From: Thalassospira marina
GTDB taxonomy: Bacteria > Pseudomonadota > Alphaproteobacteria > Rhodospirillales > Thalassospiraceae
DNA length: 64,000 bases
Direction of reading: 5' to 3'
Assembly: GCF_002844375.1 (NCBI RefSeq)
Contig: NZ_CP024199.1
Span: 3,884,001-3,948,000, forward strand
A model generated the notes under the pieces. The model did no database searches and was not told the DNA's origin. It saw only the letters and a list, made by a program, of their open reading frames with translations. Both the position numbers and the translations under genes were made by a program. Position 1 is the first letter of the stretch. The number at the start of each line of letters is the position of its first letter. Below are positions 1 to 9,146 of this stretch, piece by piece.

Positions 1-46
1 GCGCTATACCGGATGCCGTGACCCCATCCAATCAGGCCCATGGGCT

Positions 47-811
47 TTAACCGCCAGCACCGCCCATATCGATGGCAAGAAGCTGCTTTTGAATGCGCTG
101 GGACAGGACAGGGTCCGGGTTGGCATCCAGCGCGCGTTGATAGGCCACACGGGCCATATCGCGTTTGCCCATGGCAAGGGCATTATCGGCAAAATGGGCC
201 AGATGTTCGGCAATCGGGGCGGCTTTGTTAGCCTTGATCAGGGCTTCTTCCGCGCCCGCATAATCCCCCTTTTTATACAGAACCAGACCATATGTATCCT
301 GGATGGAGGGGTTTTCCGGCTGCACCTTTACCGCAAGGCGGATCAGGCGTTCAGCCTCGTCAAGATTTTCGCCCAGTGTTGCATAATGATAGGCCAGCCA
401 ATTTGCCGCTTCGATATTACCGGCATTGGCGGCCTGCGCGGCCTCGGCGGTCAGGGTATCGTTATAGGATTTGATGATATCGCTGACACCCTGCTGGTCC
501 AGCCCCTCGATCGAGGTCAGCCCCAGGCGAGAAACGCGACAATTTGCGCCACCGGCATTCTGGCACATGGCAAGCGCCTGCTGCCCGGCACCGATAACGG
601 TGGCATTTGGCCCGGCATAATATGGCTTGCCGCCATCGTCGGTGGCCATCGCCTTGAAATCGACCATGCGGGCATAATTGGCATCCAGATTTGTCTGTTC
701 GGCGGGGCCACCCATCATATCCTGGGGTTCCCATTTGGGCGATGTATCGCCACAGGCCGTCAGCCCCAGCAGTGCGATACTGGCAATCACATGTCGGAAA
801 TGGATTGGCAT
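47..811 (-). CDS. TPR-repeat lipoprotein, putative
   Basis: A 254-residue exported protein. The N-terminus has a basic stretch, a hydrophobic core and a lipobox ending LTAC near residue 20, so it is probably a lipoprotein. The C-terminal half (about residues 130-245) reads as tetratricopeptide repeats, with the pattern of alternating A/L/Y/A positions seen around NWLAYHYATLG, DTYGLVLYKKGDY and ARVAYQRALDANP. I chose the ATG at 811, which puts the signal peptide at the very N-terminus; an in-frame upstream start at 838 would add nine basic residues. TPR lipoproteins usually scaffold envelope complexes, but no partner is visible. Specific function unknown. Confidence 0.75.
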   Translation of the reverse strand: MPIHFRHVIASIALLGLTACGDTSPKWEPQDMMGGPAEQTNLDANYARMVDFKAMATDDGGKPYYAGPNATVIGAGQQALAMCQNAGGANCRVSRLGLTSIEGLDQQGVSDIIKSYNDTLTAEAAQAANAGNIEAANWLAYHYATLGENLDEAERLIRLAVKVQPENPSIQDTYGLVLYKKGDYAGAEEALIKANKAAPIAEHLAHFADNALAMGKRDMARVAYQRALDANPDPVLSQRIQKQLLAIDMGGAGG

Positions 812-898
812 GGTTCGCGTTCTCCTTGTTGTCGTCATTCTGCTGCGGCCCGAAATGCGGGGTGCCTGCCAATCATAGCAAAAACACCCCGCATTGCA

Positions 899-2674
899 TT
901 AACGCGATTGCTGCCAGCGCATACCACCCACAGAAAGGTCGGAATAAACCGGTTTTTCCGGGGTAAAAGCGCCCTCTTTCAGGGCGTCAAGCGTGCGTTT
1001 GGCTTCTGCAACGGCATCACCTGCTTCGTCGTCATTGGCCGGGACACGGTACATATCGTGCAGTTTTATCCAGTCATGCTGATCGGGGCGAAAACCAAAT
1101 ACCGGTGCATCGCTGCGCAACGTGAAAAACACCGCCTCGCTTTGCCCATCGCCATCAAGGTCGATCAGCAGAAGCGAACATCTGTTACTGTGATCGGGGT
1201 CATCCTTGTTGATTTTGTCGGTTTTACAGAACATCCGGTCATAGGACAGGTTTTCATCAAACAGTTTGCGCAAATCAGCCTCGGAATAAGGGTGATCTTG
1301 CGGAAAAACCGGAATTTCTTCAAACGCGGATGAATTGTTATCCTGATAGGACGGGTAATAATCGCGCAGGTCCTGCAAATCGGCAACCGCATCAGGGTTG
1401 GCTTCGCGCAGGGTCGCAAGGGCATCTTCGCCCGGTTTACCCAGATTGCGCGCCATAAAGGCCAGATCGGACCGTTCCATTTCGCCCCAAAGCCCAAGAC
1501 GGGTTTGCTGGCTGCTGGCCGAGATACTGACCGGGTCCAGCCAGGGCAGATGCATGACAAAGGCCACCACAATCGCGCCAATGGCAACCTGGCCAAAGGC
1601 CTGTTGCAGGCGGGCAATCATGGCTTCACCGCGTTTCATGCCAGCCCGCATGATCCATAATGTCGCGATCAGGATGTAAAGGCTAAGCCAGGTGTCATAA
1701 ATGCGAAGCGGGGTTAACCAGTAATCATCAACCCGCAACCAGATACAGCCAAGGGCGGCAAATGCACAAACCGGTGCCATCCACAGGCTATAGCGGAAAA
1801 TAACATCGCCCCAGCGCCCGAAAAGTGTGGTTTTCGCCCCGGATTGCACCGCCCCAAACAGCAGATAACTGATCCACAGTGCGGCTGCCAGCACCACCAG
1901 ACTGACACTGGTGTCGCGGCCCAAAAGCTGTTCCCAGCCTCCCAATGCCCCCAAAAGCAGGAACAGAAAAACGCCTGTGGCCTGCAAAGGATAAAAGAAG
2001 CGATACAATGTCCCCAAAACCTGACGGACGGCCTTTAGAAGCTGGGGTTTTTCGCGGGTCAGCATAATGCCGGTAGCAAAGGCCGCCCCGGTCAGCATCG
2101 AACCGCCAAGCGAGGATTCCAGAAAATCCATGAAGGCGGTAAAGCCCACCACGTTAAACAGCGTCCCCAGAACATAGGCCATGATCCAGAACACGCCGAT
2201 GGACACCACGCCAAAGGAAAGCGACAGTTTGATATCCCAGATCGCCGGGCCAATGGCGCGGTAAGGCACACCAAAAAGGCGGCTGCGCGGTGCATCTGCC
2301 GGATCGTCCGCATTACTTTCAACATCGGTCGCAACATATCGTGCCCGCCACAGCGCAACACTTAGCCCCACCCAGACCGCCAGACTGGTGAAAAAACCCA
2401 GAATGACCATATCGTCGAGATATGCAAACCCGACAATATACTGGAAAACAGCGACCTGCCCGGCAGCAAGCAGCGACACCAGCAGGGCAAGAACAATGGC
2501 GCCAAACAGGCGACCATGGGTCAGCGCAAACCAGCAGCAATAGGCACTGGCGGCTACAAAAACCGCCAGCGGCGCAAATAAAAGACTGTGTTCGTCAAAC
2601 TGGTCCAGCAGATACCATGCTGCCACCCCATAGAACCCGCCGCTTAGCGGGAACAACCACCACAATTTGCTCAT
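899..2674 (-). CDS. DUF4153-type polytopic membrane protein
   Basis: A 591-residue membrane protein. Roughly the first 400 residues contain about ten hydrophobic segments (the first two around residues 5-50). A soluble C-terminal region of about 190 residues follows, including an acidic LLLIDLDGDGQSEAVFF stretch that looks like a calcium-type or FG-GAP-like D-x-D-x-D loop. The membrane portion resembles DUF4153 proteins of proteobacteria, whose function is not established. It is followed on the same strand by the TPR lipoprotein after 87 bases, so the two may be cotranscribed. Family assignment is from pattern memory; biochemical role unknown. Confidence 0.65.
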   Translation of the reverse strand: MSKLWWLFPLSGGFYGVAAWYLLDQFDEHSLLFAPLAVFVAASAYCCWFALTHGRLFGAIVLALLVSLLAAGQVAVFQYIVGFAYLDDMVILGFFTSLAVWVGLSVALWRARYVATDVESNADDPADAPRSRLFGVPYRAIGPAIWDIKLSLSFGVVSIGVFWIMAYVLGTLFNVVGFTAFMDFLESSLGGSMLTGAAFATGIMLTREKPQLLKAVRQVLGTLYRFFYPLQATGVFLFLLLGALGGWEQLLGRDTSVSLVVLAAALWISYLLFGAVQSGAKTTLFGRWGDVIFRYSLWMAPVCAFAALGCIWLRVDDYWLTPLRIYDTWLSLYILIATLWIMRAGMKRGEAMIARLQQAFGQVAIGAIVVAFVMHLPWLDPVSISASSQQTRLGLWGEMERSDLAFMARNLGKPGEDALATLREANPDAVADLQDLRDYYPSYQDNNSSAFEEIPVFPQDHPYSEADLRKLFDENLSYDRMFCKTDKINKDDPDHSNRCSLLLIDLDGDGQSEAVFFTLRSDAPVFGFRPDQHDWIKLHDMYRVPANDDEAGDAVAEAKRTLDALKEGAFTPEKPVYSDLSVGGMRWQQSR

Positions 2675-3016
2675 TGTGTATCCATATCCATTTATTTTGT
2701 TTTTCTTTGCCCATGGGGCTTCGTGCCTGCACCACCGAAACGTGCTTACAGGCAGCGGCGTGCCGGTTTTTCCCTTTTACACGCCAGACAATCGGCCACG
2801 AGATTTTGAAAATTTCAAGGCCAGGACAACAACCATGGGTAATTAAAATACGACCAGAAGCAACCTGATCAAGACAAAATGAATATTCATTTCAGCACGA
2901 TACGGAAATAGTCACAAAACAGGCGATGCCAAAGACGACACAGCCAGCGCGATTGTGCGGTTTGTCCAGGCACGCCATCGGCATTGGGTCGTTAAAACCC
3001 AAGGCGGATGGACGGC
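2675..3016. other. Intergenic region, no gene seen
   Basis: About 340 bases between the start of the DUF4153 gene and the end of the HxlR gene. I see no convincing ORF, RNA gene or strong terminator. It probably carries the promoter of the DUF4153 gene. Confidence 0.5.
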
Positions 3017-3415
3017 CTAGTTATCTTCCTGTGCGCGGTCATAATCGTGGCGGGCGGACTGGATATCGAATTTATGGGCAATCGCCCATTCCGCCAGCGC
3101 CATGACGGGCTTGGACAGGGAAACACCCAGCGGTGTTAAGGCATAATCGACGCGCGGCGGGTTAAGCGGGGTGACGGTGCGTTCAACCAGGCCATCGCGT
3201 TCGAGGTTGCGCAGGGTCAAGGTCAGCATGCGTTTTGAAATGCCATCAATGGCGCGGTTAAGCTCGCTAAAACGCATGGAACCGCGATCAAGCTGCCGAA
3301 CGATCAGGACACTCCATTTATCGCCCACGCGGGCCAGAATGTCGCCTGCCCCCTTACAGCTTTCGGGCAAATGGTCATTATGGAAATCGGTTTGGCGGGC
3401 CGTTGCGGGTAACAT
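3017..3415 (-). CDS. HxlR-family winged-helix transcriptional regulator
   Basis: A 132-residue protein with the typical HxlR layout: a Cys near the N-terminus (residue 20, in ESCKGAGDIL), then GDKWSVLIVRQL, the recognition region RFSELNRAIDGISKRMLTLTL, and the wing ERDGLVERT followed by the YALTPLG motif. HxlR proteins often sense electrophiles or redox state and usually act on divergent reductase genes. The gene is divergent from an FMN reductase, which fits. The ATG has an AAGAAGG ribosome site seven bases upstream. Effector unknown. Confidence 0.9.
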   Translation of the reverse strand: MLPATARQTDFHNDHLPESCKGAGDILARVGDKWSVLIVRQLDRGSMRFSELNRAIDGISKRMLTLTLRNLERDGLVERTVTPLNPPRVDYALTPLGVSLSKPVMALAEWAIAHKFDIQSARHDYDRAQEDN

Positions 3416-3454
3416 TTTTGTGCCTTCTTGAGCCGTGATATTTTGGCGCTATAG

Positions 3455-3480
3455 TCATGGTTACAAATAATTACCACCAT
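3455..3480. promoter_or_regulatory. Possible HxlR operator/promoter in divergent gap
   Basis: The gap between the divergent HxlR and FMN reductase genes contains TGGTTACAAATAATTACCA, an imperfect inverted repeat with TGGT/ACCA ends. Such repeats in a divergent gap are typical autoregulatory sites for this family. The symmetry is imperfect, so this is only a candidate. Confidence 0.3.
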
Positions 3481-3611
3481 TCATGCGCAAACAGACAGCA
3501 GTTTTACCAGGCGATATTGACCGGGCCATGGCCCGGAAAAAGGCCCACCCGGCATAACCCCGGCATTCTGCCGCCCCTGTTTACGCACCCACGAATTTGG
3601 AAGGATTACCG

Positions 3612-4163
3612 ATGGCGAAACTGAAACTTGCCGTTGTGGTTGGCAGCAACCGTACCGGATCGATCAACCTGAAACTGGCAAAGGCACTTGTTGGCCTGGC
3701 AGGTGATCGTGTTGATGCCCGCTTCATTCAGATTGATGATCTGCCGCTTTATAACATGGATCTGGAAGGCAGCCGCCCGGAAGCCGTCAATCGCTTTACC
3801 AGCGACGTTGCCGCCTGCGACGCAGTGCTGATGGTAACCCCGGAACATAACCGGTCGATCCCGGCTGTGTTGAAAAACGCCATCGACTGGGGGTCAAAGC
3901 CGATGGACAAAAACGTATGGCGTGGCAAGGCAACCGCCATCACCGGCACCTCGCCCGGTGCAATCGGCACCGCTGTTGGCCAGCAGCACCTGCGCCAGAT
4001 TATGGGTATTCTGGGCGGGCTGGTTATGGGTGGTGAAGCCTATATCGCATTCAAACCCGACCTGATCGCCGATGATGGCAGCATTGCCATTGATGACACC
4101 AAGGCCTTCCTGCAAACCTATATGGATAATTTCCTTAATGTTGCCGAAAAGCTTTCGGCCTGA
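3612..4163 (+). CDS. NADPH-dependent FMN reductase family protein
   Basis: A 183-residue flavodoxin-like protein. The N-terminal VVGSNRTGSIN loop (GSxRxxSxN, about residues 9-18) binds the FMN phosphate, and the TPEHNRSIPAVLKNAIDW segment (about residues 78-96) is the conserved flavin/substrate loop of the NADPH-dependent FMN reductase family. Members reduce quinones, azo dyes, chromate or free FMN. I chose the ATG at 3612, which follows GGAAGGATTACCG; a TTG at 3597 lies inside that ribosome site. It is divergent from an HxlR regulator that probably controls it, and ends at a terminator. Physiological substrate unknown. Confidence 0.88.
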   Translation: MAKLKLAVVVGSNRTGSINLKLAKALVGLAGDRVDARFIQIDDLPLYNMDLEGSRPEAVNRFTSDVAACDAVLMVTPEHNRSIPAVLKNAIDWGSKPMDKNVWRGKATAITGTSPGAIGTAVGQQHLRQIMGILGGLVMGGEAYIAFKPDLIADDGSIAIDDTKAFLQTYMDNFLNVAEKLSA

Positions 4164-4228
4164 TTGCTCGGTTAATTGACCGGGTAATCATCCGGCCCCT
4201 TGTGCAAAAGTGCCGGGTGACAGATACG

Positions 4229-4262
4229 AAAAAAGCCGCCGGAATATTTCCGGCGGCTTTTT
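4229..4262. terminator. Bidirectional intrinsic terminator
   Basis: A perfect 10-bp stem (4235-4244 with 4248-4257, GCCGCCGGAA arms) has A-runs on the left and T-runs on the right. It lies between the convergent FMN reductase gene and sdhB and probably stops transcription from both sides. Confidence 0.9.
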
Positions 4263-4298
4263 GCTGCACTGTTATGTGCCAGATTTTCACTTTGCCGA

Positions 4299-5081
4299 TC
4301 AGGCGCCGCGTTCCGCAATCATCTTCTTGATTTCGGTAATTGCCAGCGCCGGGTTCAAACCCTTCGGGCAGGTATTGGTGCAGTTCATGATCGTATGGCA
4401 GCGATACAGGCGGAACGGATCTTCCAGCGCGTCAAGACGTTCGCCGGTATATTCGTCGCGCGAGTCTGCCAGCCAGCGATAGGCCTGCAGCAGAACAGCC
4501 GGGCCGAGGTAACGGTCCGAGTTCCACCAGTAGGACGGGCACGCGGTCGAGCAGGAGAAGCACAGGATGCATTCCCACAGACCATCAAGCTTGGCGCGTT
4601 CTTCACGCGACTGCAGACGTTCCCCATCGGGCGGGGTCGGGCTGTCAGCCTTGAGCCACGGCTCGATCGAGGCGAGCTGGGCATAGGGCTGCGACAGGTC
4701 CGGCACCAGATCCTTGACCACCGGCATATGCGGCAGCGGATAGATCTTCACATCACCATCGATATCTTCGATCGGCTTGAGGCAAGCCAGGGTGTTGCGG
4801 CCATCGATGTTCATTGCGCACGAACCACAAATGCCTTCACGGCAGGAACGGCGGAATGTAAGCGTCGCGTCGATTTCGTTCTTGATCTTGATCAGCGCGT
4901 CCAGAACCATCGGGCCGCAGGCATCAAGGTCAAGTTCGTAGGTATCGGTGCGCGGGTTGTCACCGGAATCCGGATCATAACGATAGATCTTGAATTTCCG
5001 GGTATTCTTCGCGTTCGCCGGTGCAGAAAACGATTTGCCGTCCTGCACGACCGAATTGGCGGGAAGTTTGAATTCAGCCAT
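4299..5081 (-). CDS. sdhB: Succinate dehydrogenase iron-sulfur subunit
   Basis: A 260-residue SdhB. It carries electrons from the flavoprotein to quinone through three Fe-S clusters. The [2Fe-2S] ligands are in the CREGICGSCAMN region. The [4Fe-4S] and [3Fe-4S] ligands are in CILCFSCSTACP and in CHTIMNCTNTCPKG. Length and motifs are those of a complete subunit of TCA-cycle complex II, located on the cytoplasmic face of the inner membrane. It is the last gene of the sdhCDAB operon, 25 bases after sdhA, and is followed by a terminator. Confidence 0.98.
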   Translation of the reverse strand: MAEFKLPANSVVQDGKSFSAPANAKNTRKFKIYRYDPDSGDNPRTDTYELDLDACGPMVLDALIKIKNEIDATLTFRRSCREGICGSCAMNIDGRNTLACLKPIEDIDGDVKIYPLPHMPVVKDLVPDLSQPYAQLASIEPWLKADSPTPPDGERLQSREERAKLDGLWECILCFSCSTACPSYWWNSDRYLGPAVLLQAYRWLADSRDEYTGERLDALEDPFRLYRCHTIMNCTNTCPKGLNPALAITEIKKMIAERGA

Positions 5082-5106
5082 CTCTCAAATCCTCTCTCTC
5101 CGCGCC

Positions 5107-6903
5107 TTAATATACGCGTTCCTTCGGCTCGATATATTCAACTTCATCGGTCAGGGTGAAGTTGTTGACCGGACGATAGGTGAGATCAACGCCATAGCTG
5201 CTGTCCCATGCAACCTTGGCAATGGTGTGCTTCATCCAGACTTCGTCGTCACGTTTCGGGTAATCTTCGTGGGCATGTGCCCCGCGTGATTCATGACGTG
5301 CCTCGGCAGAATTCATGGTAGCAGCTGCACAAACCATCAGGTTTTCCAGCTCCATGGTTTCTACGAGATCGGAGTTCCAGATCAGCGAGCGGTCGGATAC
5401 GGAAACATCAGGCAGGGTCGCTGCAGTTTTGGCGAGCTTTTCAACGCCTTCACCCAGGATTTCGGCAGTACGGAACACGCCGCAATTTGCCTGCATGACT
5501 TTCTGCATTTCAAGGCGAATTTCAGCAGTCGGGCGGGCACCCTTGGCCCAGCGCAGACGGTCGAAACGATCCAGGGCCTTCTGGCCGTCACTGGCCTTAA
5601 GCTCCTTGAACGATGCCTTGGAATCAACGACTTCGGCTGCATGCATGCCACATGCACGGCCAAACACGACGAGGTCGAGCAGCGAGTTCGTACCCAGGCG
5701 GTTTGCACCATGGACCGACACACAGGCTGCTTCACCAGCCGCCATCAGACCCGGTACGATACGGTTGGGGTCATCAGCGGTCGGGTTAAGGACTTCGCCC
5801 TTATAGTTGGTCGGAATGCCACCCATATTGTAGTGAACCGTCGGCAGAACCGGGATCGGTTCTTTCGTCGCATCAACCCCGGCAAAAATCTTGGCGGTTT
5901 CGGTAATGCCCGGCAGGCGTTCCCACAGAACTTCCGAACCCAGATGCTCAAGATGCAGGTGGATATATTCGCCATGTTCGCCAACACCGCGACCATCACG
6001 AATTTCCTGGGCCATACCACGCGACACAACGTCACGCGATGCCAGGTCTTTCACGGTCGGGGCATAACGTTCCATGAAACGTTCGCCTTCGGAGTTGGTA
6101 AGATAACCACCTTCGCCACGTGCGCCTTCGGTGATCAGGCAGCCCGAACCATAAATGCCGGTCGGGTGGAACTGAACGAATTCCATGTCCTGAAGGCCAA
6201 GGCCCGCACGGGCCACCATGCCATGACCGTCGCCGGTGCAGGTATGGGCCGAGGTGCAGCTGAAGAAAGCACGGCCATAACCACCAGATGCCAGAATGGT
6301 CATCTTGGCGTTGAAGCGGTGCATGATACCGGTATCAAGATCCCAGGCAACCAGACCGCGGCAGGTGCCGTCTTCGTCCATGATCAGGTCGATGGCGATA
6401 TATTCGACGAAGAATTCAGCCTTGTGCTTCAGGCACTGCTGGTAAAGCGTGTGCAGCATGGCATGACCGGTACGGTCAGCCGCAGCGCAGGCACGTTCAA
6501 CCGGGGCTTTACCATGATCGCGGGTGTGACCACCGAACGGACGCTGGTAAATTTTGCCTTCGGCAGTACGCGAGAACGGCATACCGTAATGTTCAAGTTC
6601 ATGAACCGCCGGAACGGCGTTACGGCACATATATTCGATCGCGTCCTGGTCACCCAGCCAGTCGGAACCCTTGACGGTGTCATACATATGCCACTGCCAG
6701 TGATCCTCGGACATGTTGCCAAGGGATGCACCAATACCGCCCTGTGCGGCAACGGTGTGTGAACGGGTCGGGAAAACTTTGGTGATACAGGCGGTCTTCA
6801 GACCGGCCTCAACCGTGCCAAGCGTTGCGCGCAAACCGGCACCACCCGCACCCATAACGACGACATCGTAGTTATGGTCGATAATTTTATAGGATTCTGT
6901 CAT
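5107..6903 (-). CDS. sdhA: Succinate dehydrogenase flavoprotein subunit
   Basis: A 598-residue SdhA, the catalytic subunit oxidising succinate to fumarate. It has an N-terminal dinucleotide fold GAGGAGLRA (residues 18-26) and the RSHTVAAQGG motif, whose His49 is the site of covalent FAD attachment. The FGGHTRDHGK substrate loop and HGANRLGTNSLLD near the FAD C-terminal contact are also present. Full length and in frame. It sits between sdhD (3-base gap) and sdhB (25 bases), so the operon is tightly coupled. Confidence 0.98.
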   Translation of the reverse strand: MTESYKIIDHNYDVVVMGAGGAGLRATLGTVEAGLKTACITKVFPTRSHTVAAQGGIGASLGNMSEDHWQWHMYDTVKGSDWLGDQDAIEYMCRNAVPAVHELEHYGMPFSRTAEGKIYQRPFGGHTRDHGKAPVERACAAADRTGHAMLHTLYQQCLKHKAEFFVEYIAIDLIMDEDGTCRGLVAWDLDTGIMHRFNAKMTILASGGYGRAFFSCTSAHTCTGDGHGMVARAGLGLQDMEFVQFHPTGIYGSGCLITEGARGEGGYLTNSEGERFMERYAPTVKDLASRDVVSRGMAQEIRDGRGVGEHGEYIHLHLEHLGSEVLWERLPGITETAKIFAGVDATKEPIPVLPTVHYNMGGIPTNYKGEVLNPTADDPNRIVPGLMAAGEAACVSVHGANRLGTNSLLDLVVFGRACGMHAAEVVDSKASFKELKASDGQKALDRFDRLRWAKGARPTAEIRLEMQKVMQANCGVFRTAEILGEGVEKLAKTAATLPDVSVSDRSLIWNSDLVETMELENLMVCAAATMNSAEARHESRGAHAHEDYPKRDDEVWMKHTIAKVAWDSSYGVDLTYRPVNNFTLTDEVEYIEPKERVY

Positions 6904-6906
6904 TGC

Positions 6907-7290
6907 TCAGGCTCCGGCAAAAACGATTCGCAGCACCGAAATGATCGCGGCAACGGTCATGAAAACCGTGAGCGCGCGGATCAGCAGCATCGAACCGATT
7001 TCGACTTTACGGTTATGCACATAATCTTCGATCACAACTTGCAGACCGAGAACGAAATGCCAGGCAACGGAAATGACCAGCAGGATCATCATGGTTGCGT
7101 GGAAATAGCTGCTCAGCCAGGCGTGAACGGCATCAAAGGACGCCGTGTGGCCTGCAAGGATCGAATAAATAAACCACAGTCCCAGCGGCAGGTTCGCCGC
7201 AGCGGTGACGCGCTGCGCCCACCAGTGCGAAGAGCCGCTTTTGGCGGAACCAAGGCCGCGAACACGGCCCAGATCGGATTGCATCTTCAT
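6907..7290 (-). CDS. sdhD: Succinate dehydrogenase membrane anchor subunit SdhD
   Basis: A 127-residue hydrophobic protein with three membrane helices (about residues 28-48, 60-85 and 98-122). It contains the SdhD pattern AQRVTAAANLPLGLW and HATMMILLVISVAWHFVLGLQVVIEDY; the His in this helix is a likely heme b ligand. With SdhC it anchors complex II and forms the ubiquinone site. I start at the ATG at 7290, shortly after sdhC; longer readings run into sdhC. It lies between sdhC and sdhA. Confidence 0.94.
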   Translation of the reverse strand: MKMQSDLGRVRGLGSAKSGSSHWWAQRVTAAANLPLGLWFIYSILAGHTASFDAVHAWLSSYFHATMMILLVISVAWHFVLGLQVVIEDYVHNRKVEIGSMLLIRALTVFMTVAAIISVLRIVFAGA

Positions 7291-7316
7291 AACAACCTTG
7301 TCCCCATTTGCCTGGC

Positions 7317-7697
7317 TTAGGCCAGACCGATAATCCAGGTGATGATGGTCAGCACGACTGCCGCGCCAAGAACGATCGGGTTCGACTTGGCCGAACCTTC
7401 TTTCGTCAGGCCGCGACCGGTATCCCAGACGAGGTGCCGGACACCGTTGCAGGCGTGATAGAAAAACGCCACTGTCCAGCCGAACAGCAGCAACAGACCA
7501 AACCACGAGGTGAAAAATGCCTGATAGCCTTCGAACGTATTCCGGCCGGCGCCAGCGGCGATAAGCCACGACGTCAGGAATACGAAACCAATGGCAAGGC
7601 CAATGCCCATGATGCGGAAAGAAATGGACATTTTGGCCGTCAGCGGGAGCCTGTACACCTGAAGGTGGGGAGACAGCGGCCGATTGGCTTTGCTCAT
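7317..7697 (-). CDS. sdhC: Succinate dehydrogenase cytochrome b556 subunit
   Basis: A 126-residue SdhC. The N-terminal NRPLSPHLQVYRLPLTAKMS is the signature of the family and includes residues near the quinone site. Three membrane helices follow, and the second ends in FFYHACNGVRHLVWD, containing the conserved heme-ligating and downstream His residues. The ATG at 7697 follows an AGAGG ribosome site, so the upstream in-frame ATG at 7718 is less likely. First gene of sdhCDAB; the promoter should lie in 7698-7940. Confidence 0.95.
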   Translation of the reverse strand: MSKANRPLSPHLQVYRLPLTAKMSISFRIMGIGLAIGFVFLTSWLIAAGAGRNTFEGYQAFFTSWFGLLLLFGWTVAFFYHACNGVRHLVWDTGRGLTKEGSAKSNPIVLGAAVVLTIITWIIGLA

Positions 7698-7941
7698 AAC
7701 GGAATTGCCTCTTCTCAAATAGCTGGCGGGAAAGCAGGGATTATTTACCTACGCCATGGGGGTAAGTCAATCTCAACGCCCTTGAAAACCAAAGAAATCT
7801 GCGAATTAACGCCATTTCTGCCGTTGTTTTAGATTTGTTTCATATAGTTGAACACAAGGCAATATCCCCCTTAGTCGGAGATATATGATGCTGTAACGCA
7901 CCAAAACAGGTGCAGGTGCGTCATTTTCGATATTTTACGGT

Positions 7942-9000
7942 TCAGGGGCGCTTTGGGATCAAAACGGTGTGGTCAAAATCCAGCAGCACGGCGGAGTCAT
8001 ATTTTCCGGCATCATCGCGCAAGGGGAAATCCGCTGCTGCCCGGTCCCGTACCGCGACCAACCGCACCCGCATGGCACCAACATCGTTACGCCCCGGAAT
8101 ATCAAATTTATCAATCACTTCGGACCAGGCAAAAACGGTATTTCCGGCAAAGGCAGGGTTGGCATGGCTGCCTGCATTAATCGCGAGAATCCTGAACGCA
8201 TTGCCCAGCCCGTTAAAGGCCAGGGCACGGGCCAGCGACATGACATGCCCCCCATAAATCAACCGTTTGCCAAACCGGCCCTGATTGGCACTGACCTGGT
8301 CAAAATGAACCTTCGCGGTGTTCTGATACAGGCGGGTTGCCATTTGATGTTCGGCTTCTTCAAGCGTCATGCCATCAACATGGTCGATCTTTTCGCCAAT
8401 GGCATAATCATCCCAGAAATGTGCCGAACCGGCGAGGGTGCAGTCATATCCTGATAAATCCAGCCCGACCGGAATTTTAAATGATGCCGGGTCCACCACC
8501 GATGGCAGGTCCGGCACAAAGGTTTCAGGTGCCGGAGCATCGGGGTTGTGTTTGTTGACCATCACCCAGCGATTATAATCGACGACCATTTCACCATGCT
8601 GGTTCCGGCCAACGGAATTAACGTAAACCACACCGGTTTTACCGTTTGAATTTTCCTTAAGGCCAATCACGCGCGAGACAGTAGAAACTGTATCCCCCGC
8701 ATAAACCGGCACGCCAAACACACCCCCGGCATATCCCAGGTTCGCGACCGCATTTAACGATACATCAGGTACAGTTTTGCCAAACACCATGTGAAAGACC
8801 AAAAGGTCATCAATCGGTGCATCGTGAAAGCCGATATTGCGAGCAAATTCCGCCGATGCCTGCACCGCAAAACGCGGGCCATACAGGGCGGTATAAAGGG
8901 CTACATCGCCGCTGGTAATGGTGCGCGGGGTTGCGTGCCGCAGTTCCTGGCCCAGCACAAAATCTTCAAAATAATTACCGGGATTATTCTTTGATTTCAT
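7942..9000 (-). CDS. mch: Mesaconyl-CoA (2-methylfumaryl-CoA) hydratase, MaoC-like
   Basis: A 352-residue double hot-dog protein of the MaoC dehydratase type. The N-terminal NYFEDFVLGQELRHATPRTIT and the C-terminal repeat with HFDQVSANQGRFGKRLIYGGHVMSLARAL match the mesaconyl-CoA hydratases I know from the ethylmalonyl-CoA pathway, which hydrate mesaconyl-CoA to beta-methylmalyl-CoA during C2 and C1 assimilation. The neighbouring CoA-ester lyase gene, 146 bases downstream, would cleave that product, which supports the call. The ATG at 9000 is preferred; a GTG at 9012 has no spaced ribosome site. Confidence 0.85.
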   Translation of the reverse strand: MKSKNNPGNYFEDFVLGQELRHATPRTITSGDVALYTALYGPRFAVQASAEFARNIGFHDAPIDDLLVFHMVFGKTVPDVSLNAVANLGYAGGVFGVPVYAGDTVSTVSRVIGLKENSNGKTGVVYVNSVGRNQHGEMVVDYNRWVMVNKHNPDAPAPETFVPDLPSVVDPASFKIPVGLDLSGYDCTLAGSAHFWDDYAIGEKIDHVDGMTLEEAEHQMATRLYQNTAKVHFDQVSANQGRFGKRLIYGGHVMSLARALAFNGLGNAFRILAINAGSHANPAFAGNTVFAWSEVIDKFDIPGRNDVGAMRVRLVAVRDRAAADFPLRDDAGKYDSAVLLDFDHTVLIPKRP

Positions 9001-9146
9001 CACCCTGATCACCTACCTGGCTGTTTGGGCCGCAAATTCTGCTATCGGTATTTGCGGCCTGTAATGTCACTTGGACGGAAACGGAAACGGCAACTTCCCC
9101 GCCATTCACACAGACCGCGGGGCGACGGGGCGGCAATCCCTGATTT

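Noticed and set aside
89..1333. Plus-strand ORF opposite the TPR lipoprotein and DUF4153 genes
   Set aside because: Its product is hydrophobic and irregular, and both genes on the other strand have clear families and signals.
5293..6762. Plus-strand 489-residue ORF opposite sdhA
   Set aside because: Shadow of sdhA, which is certain.
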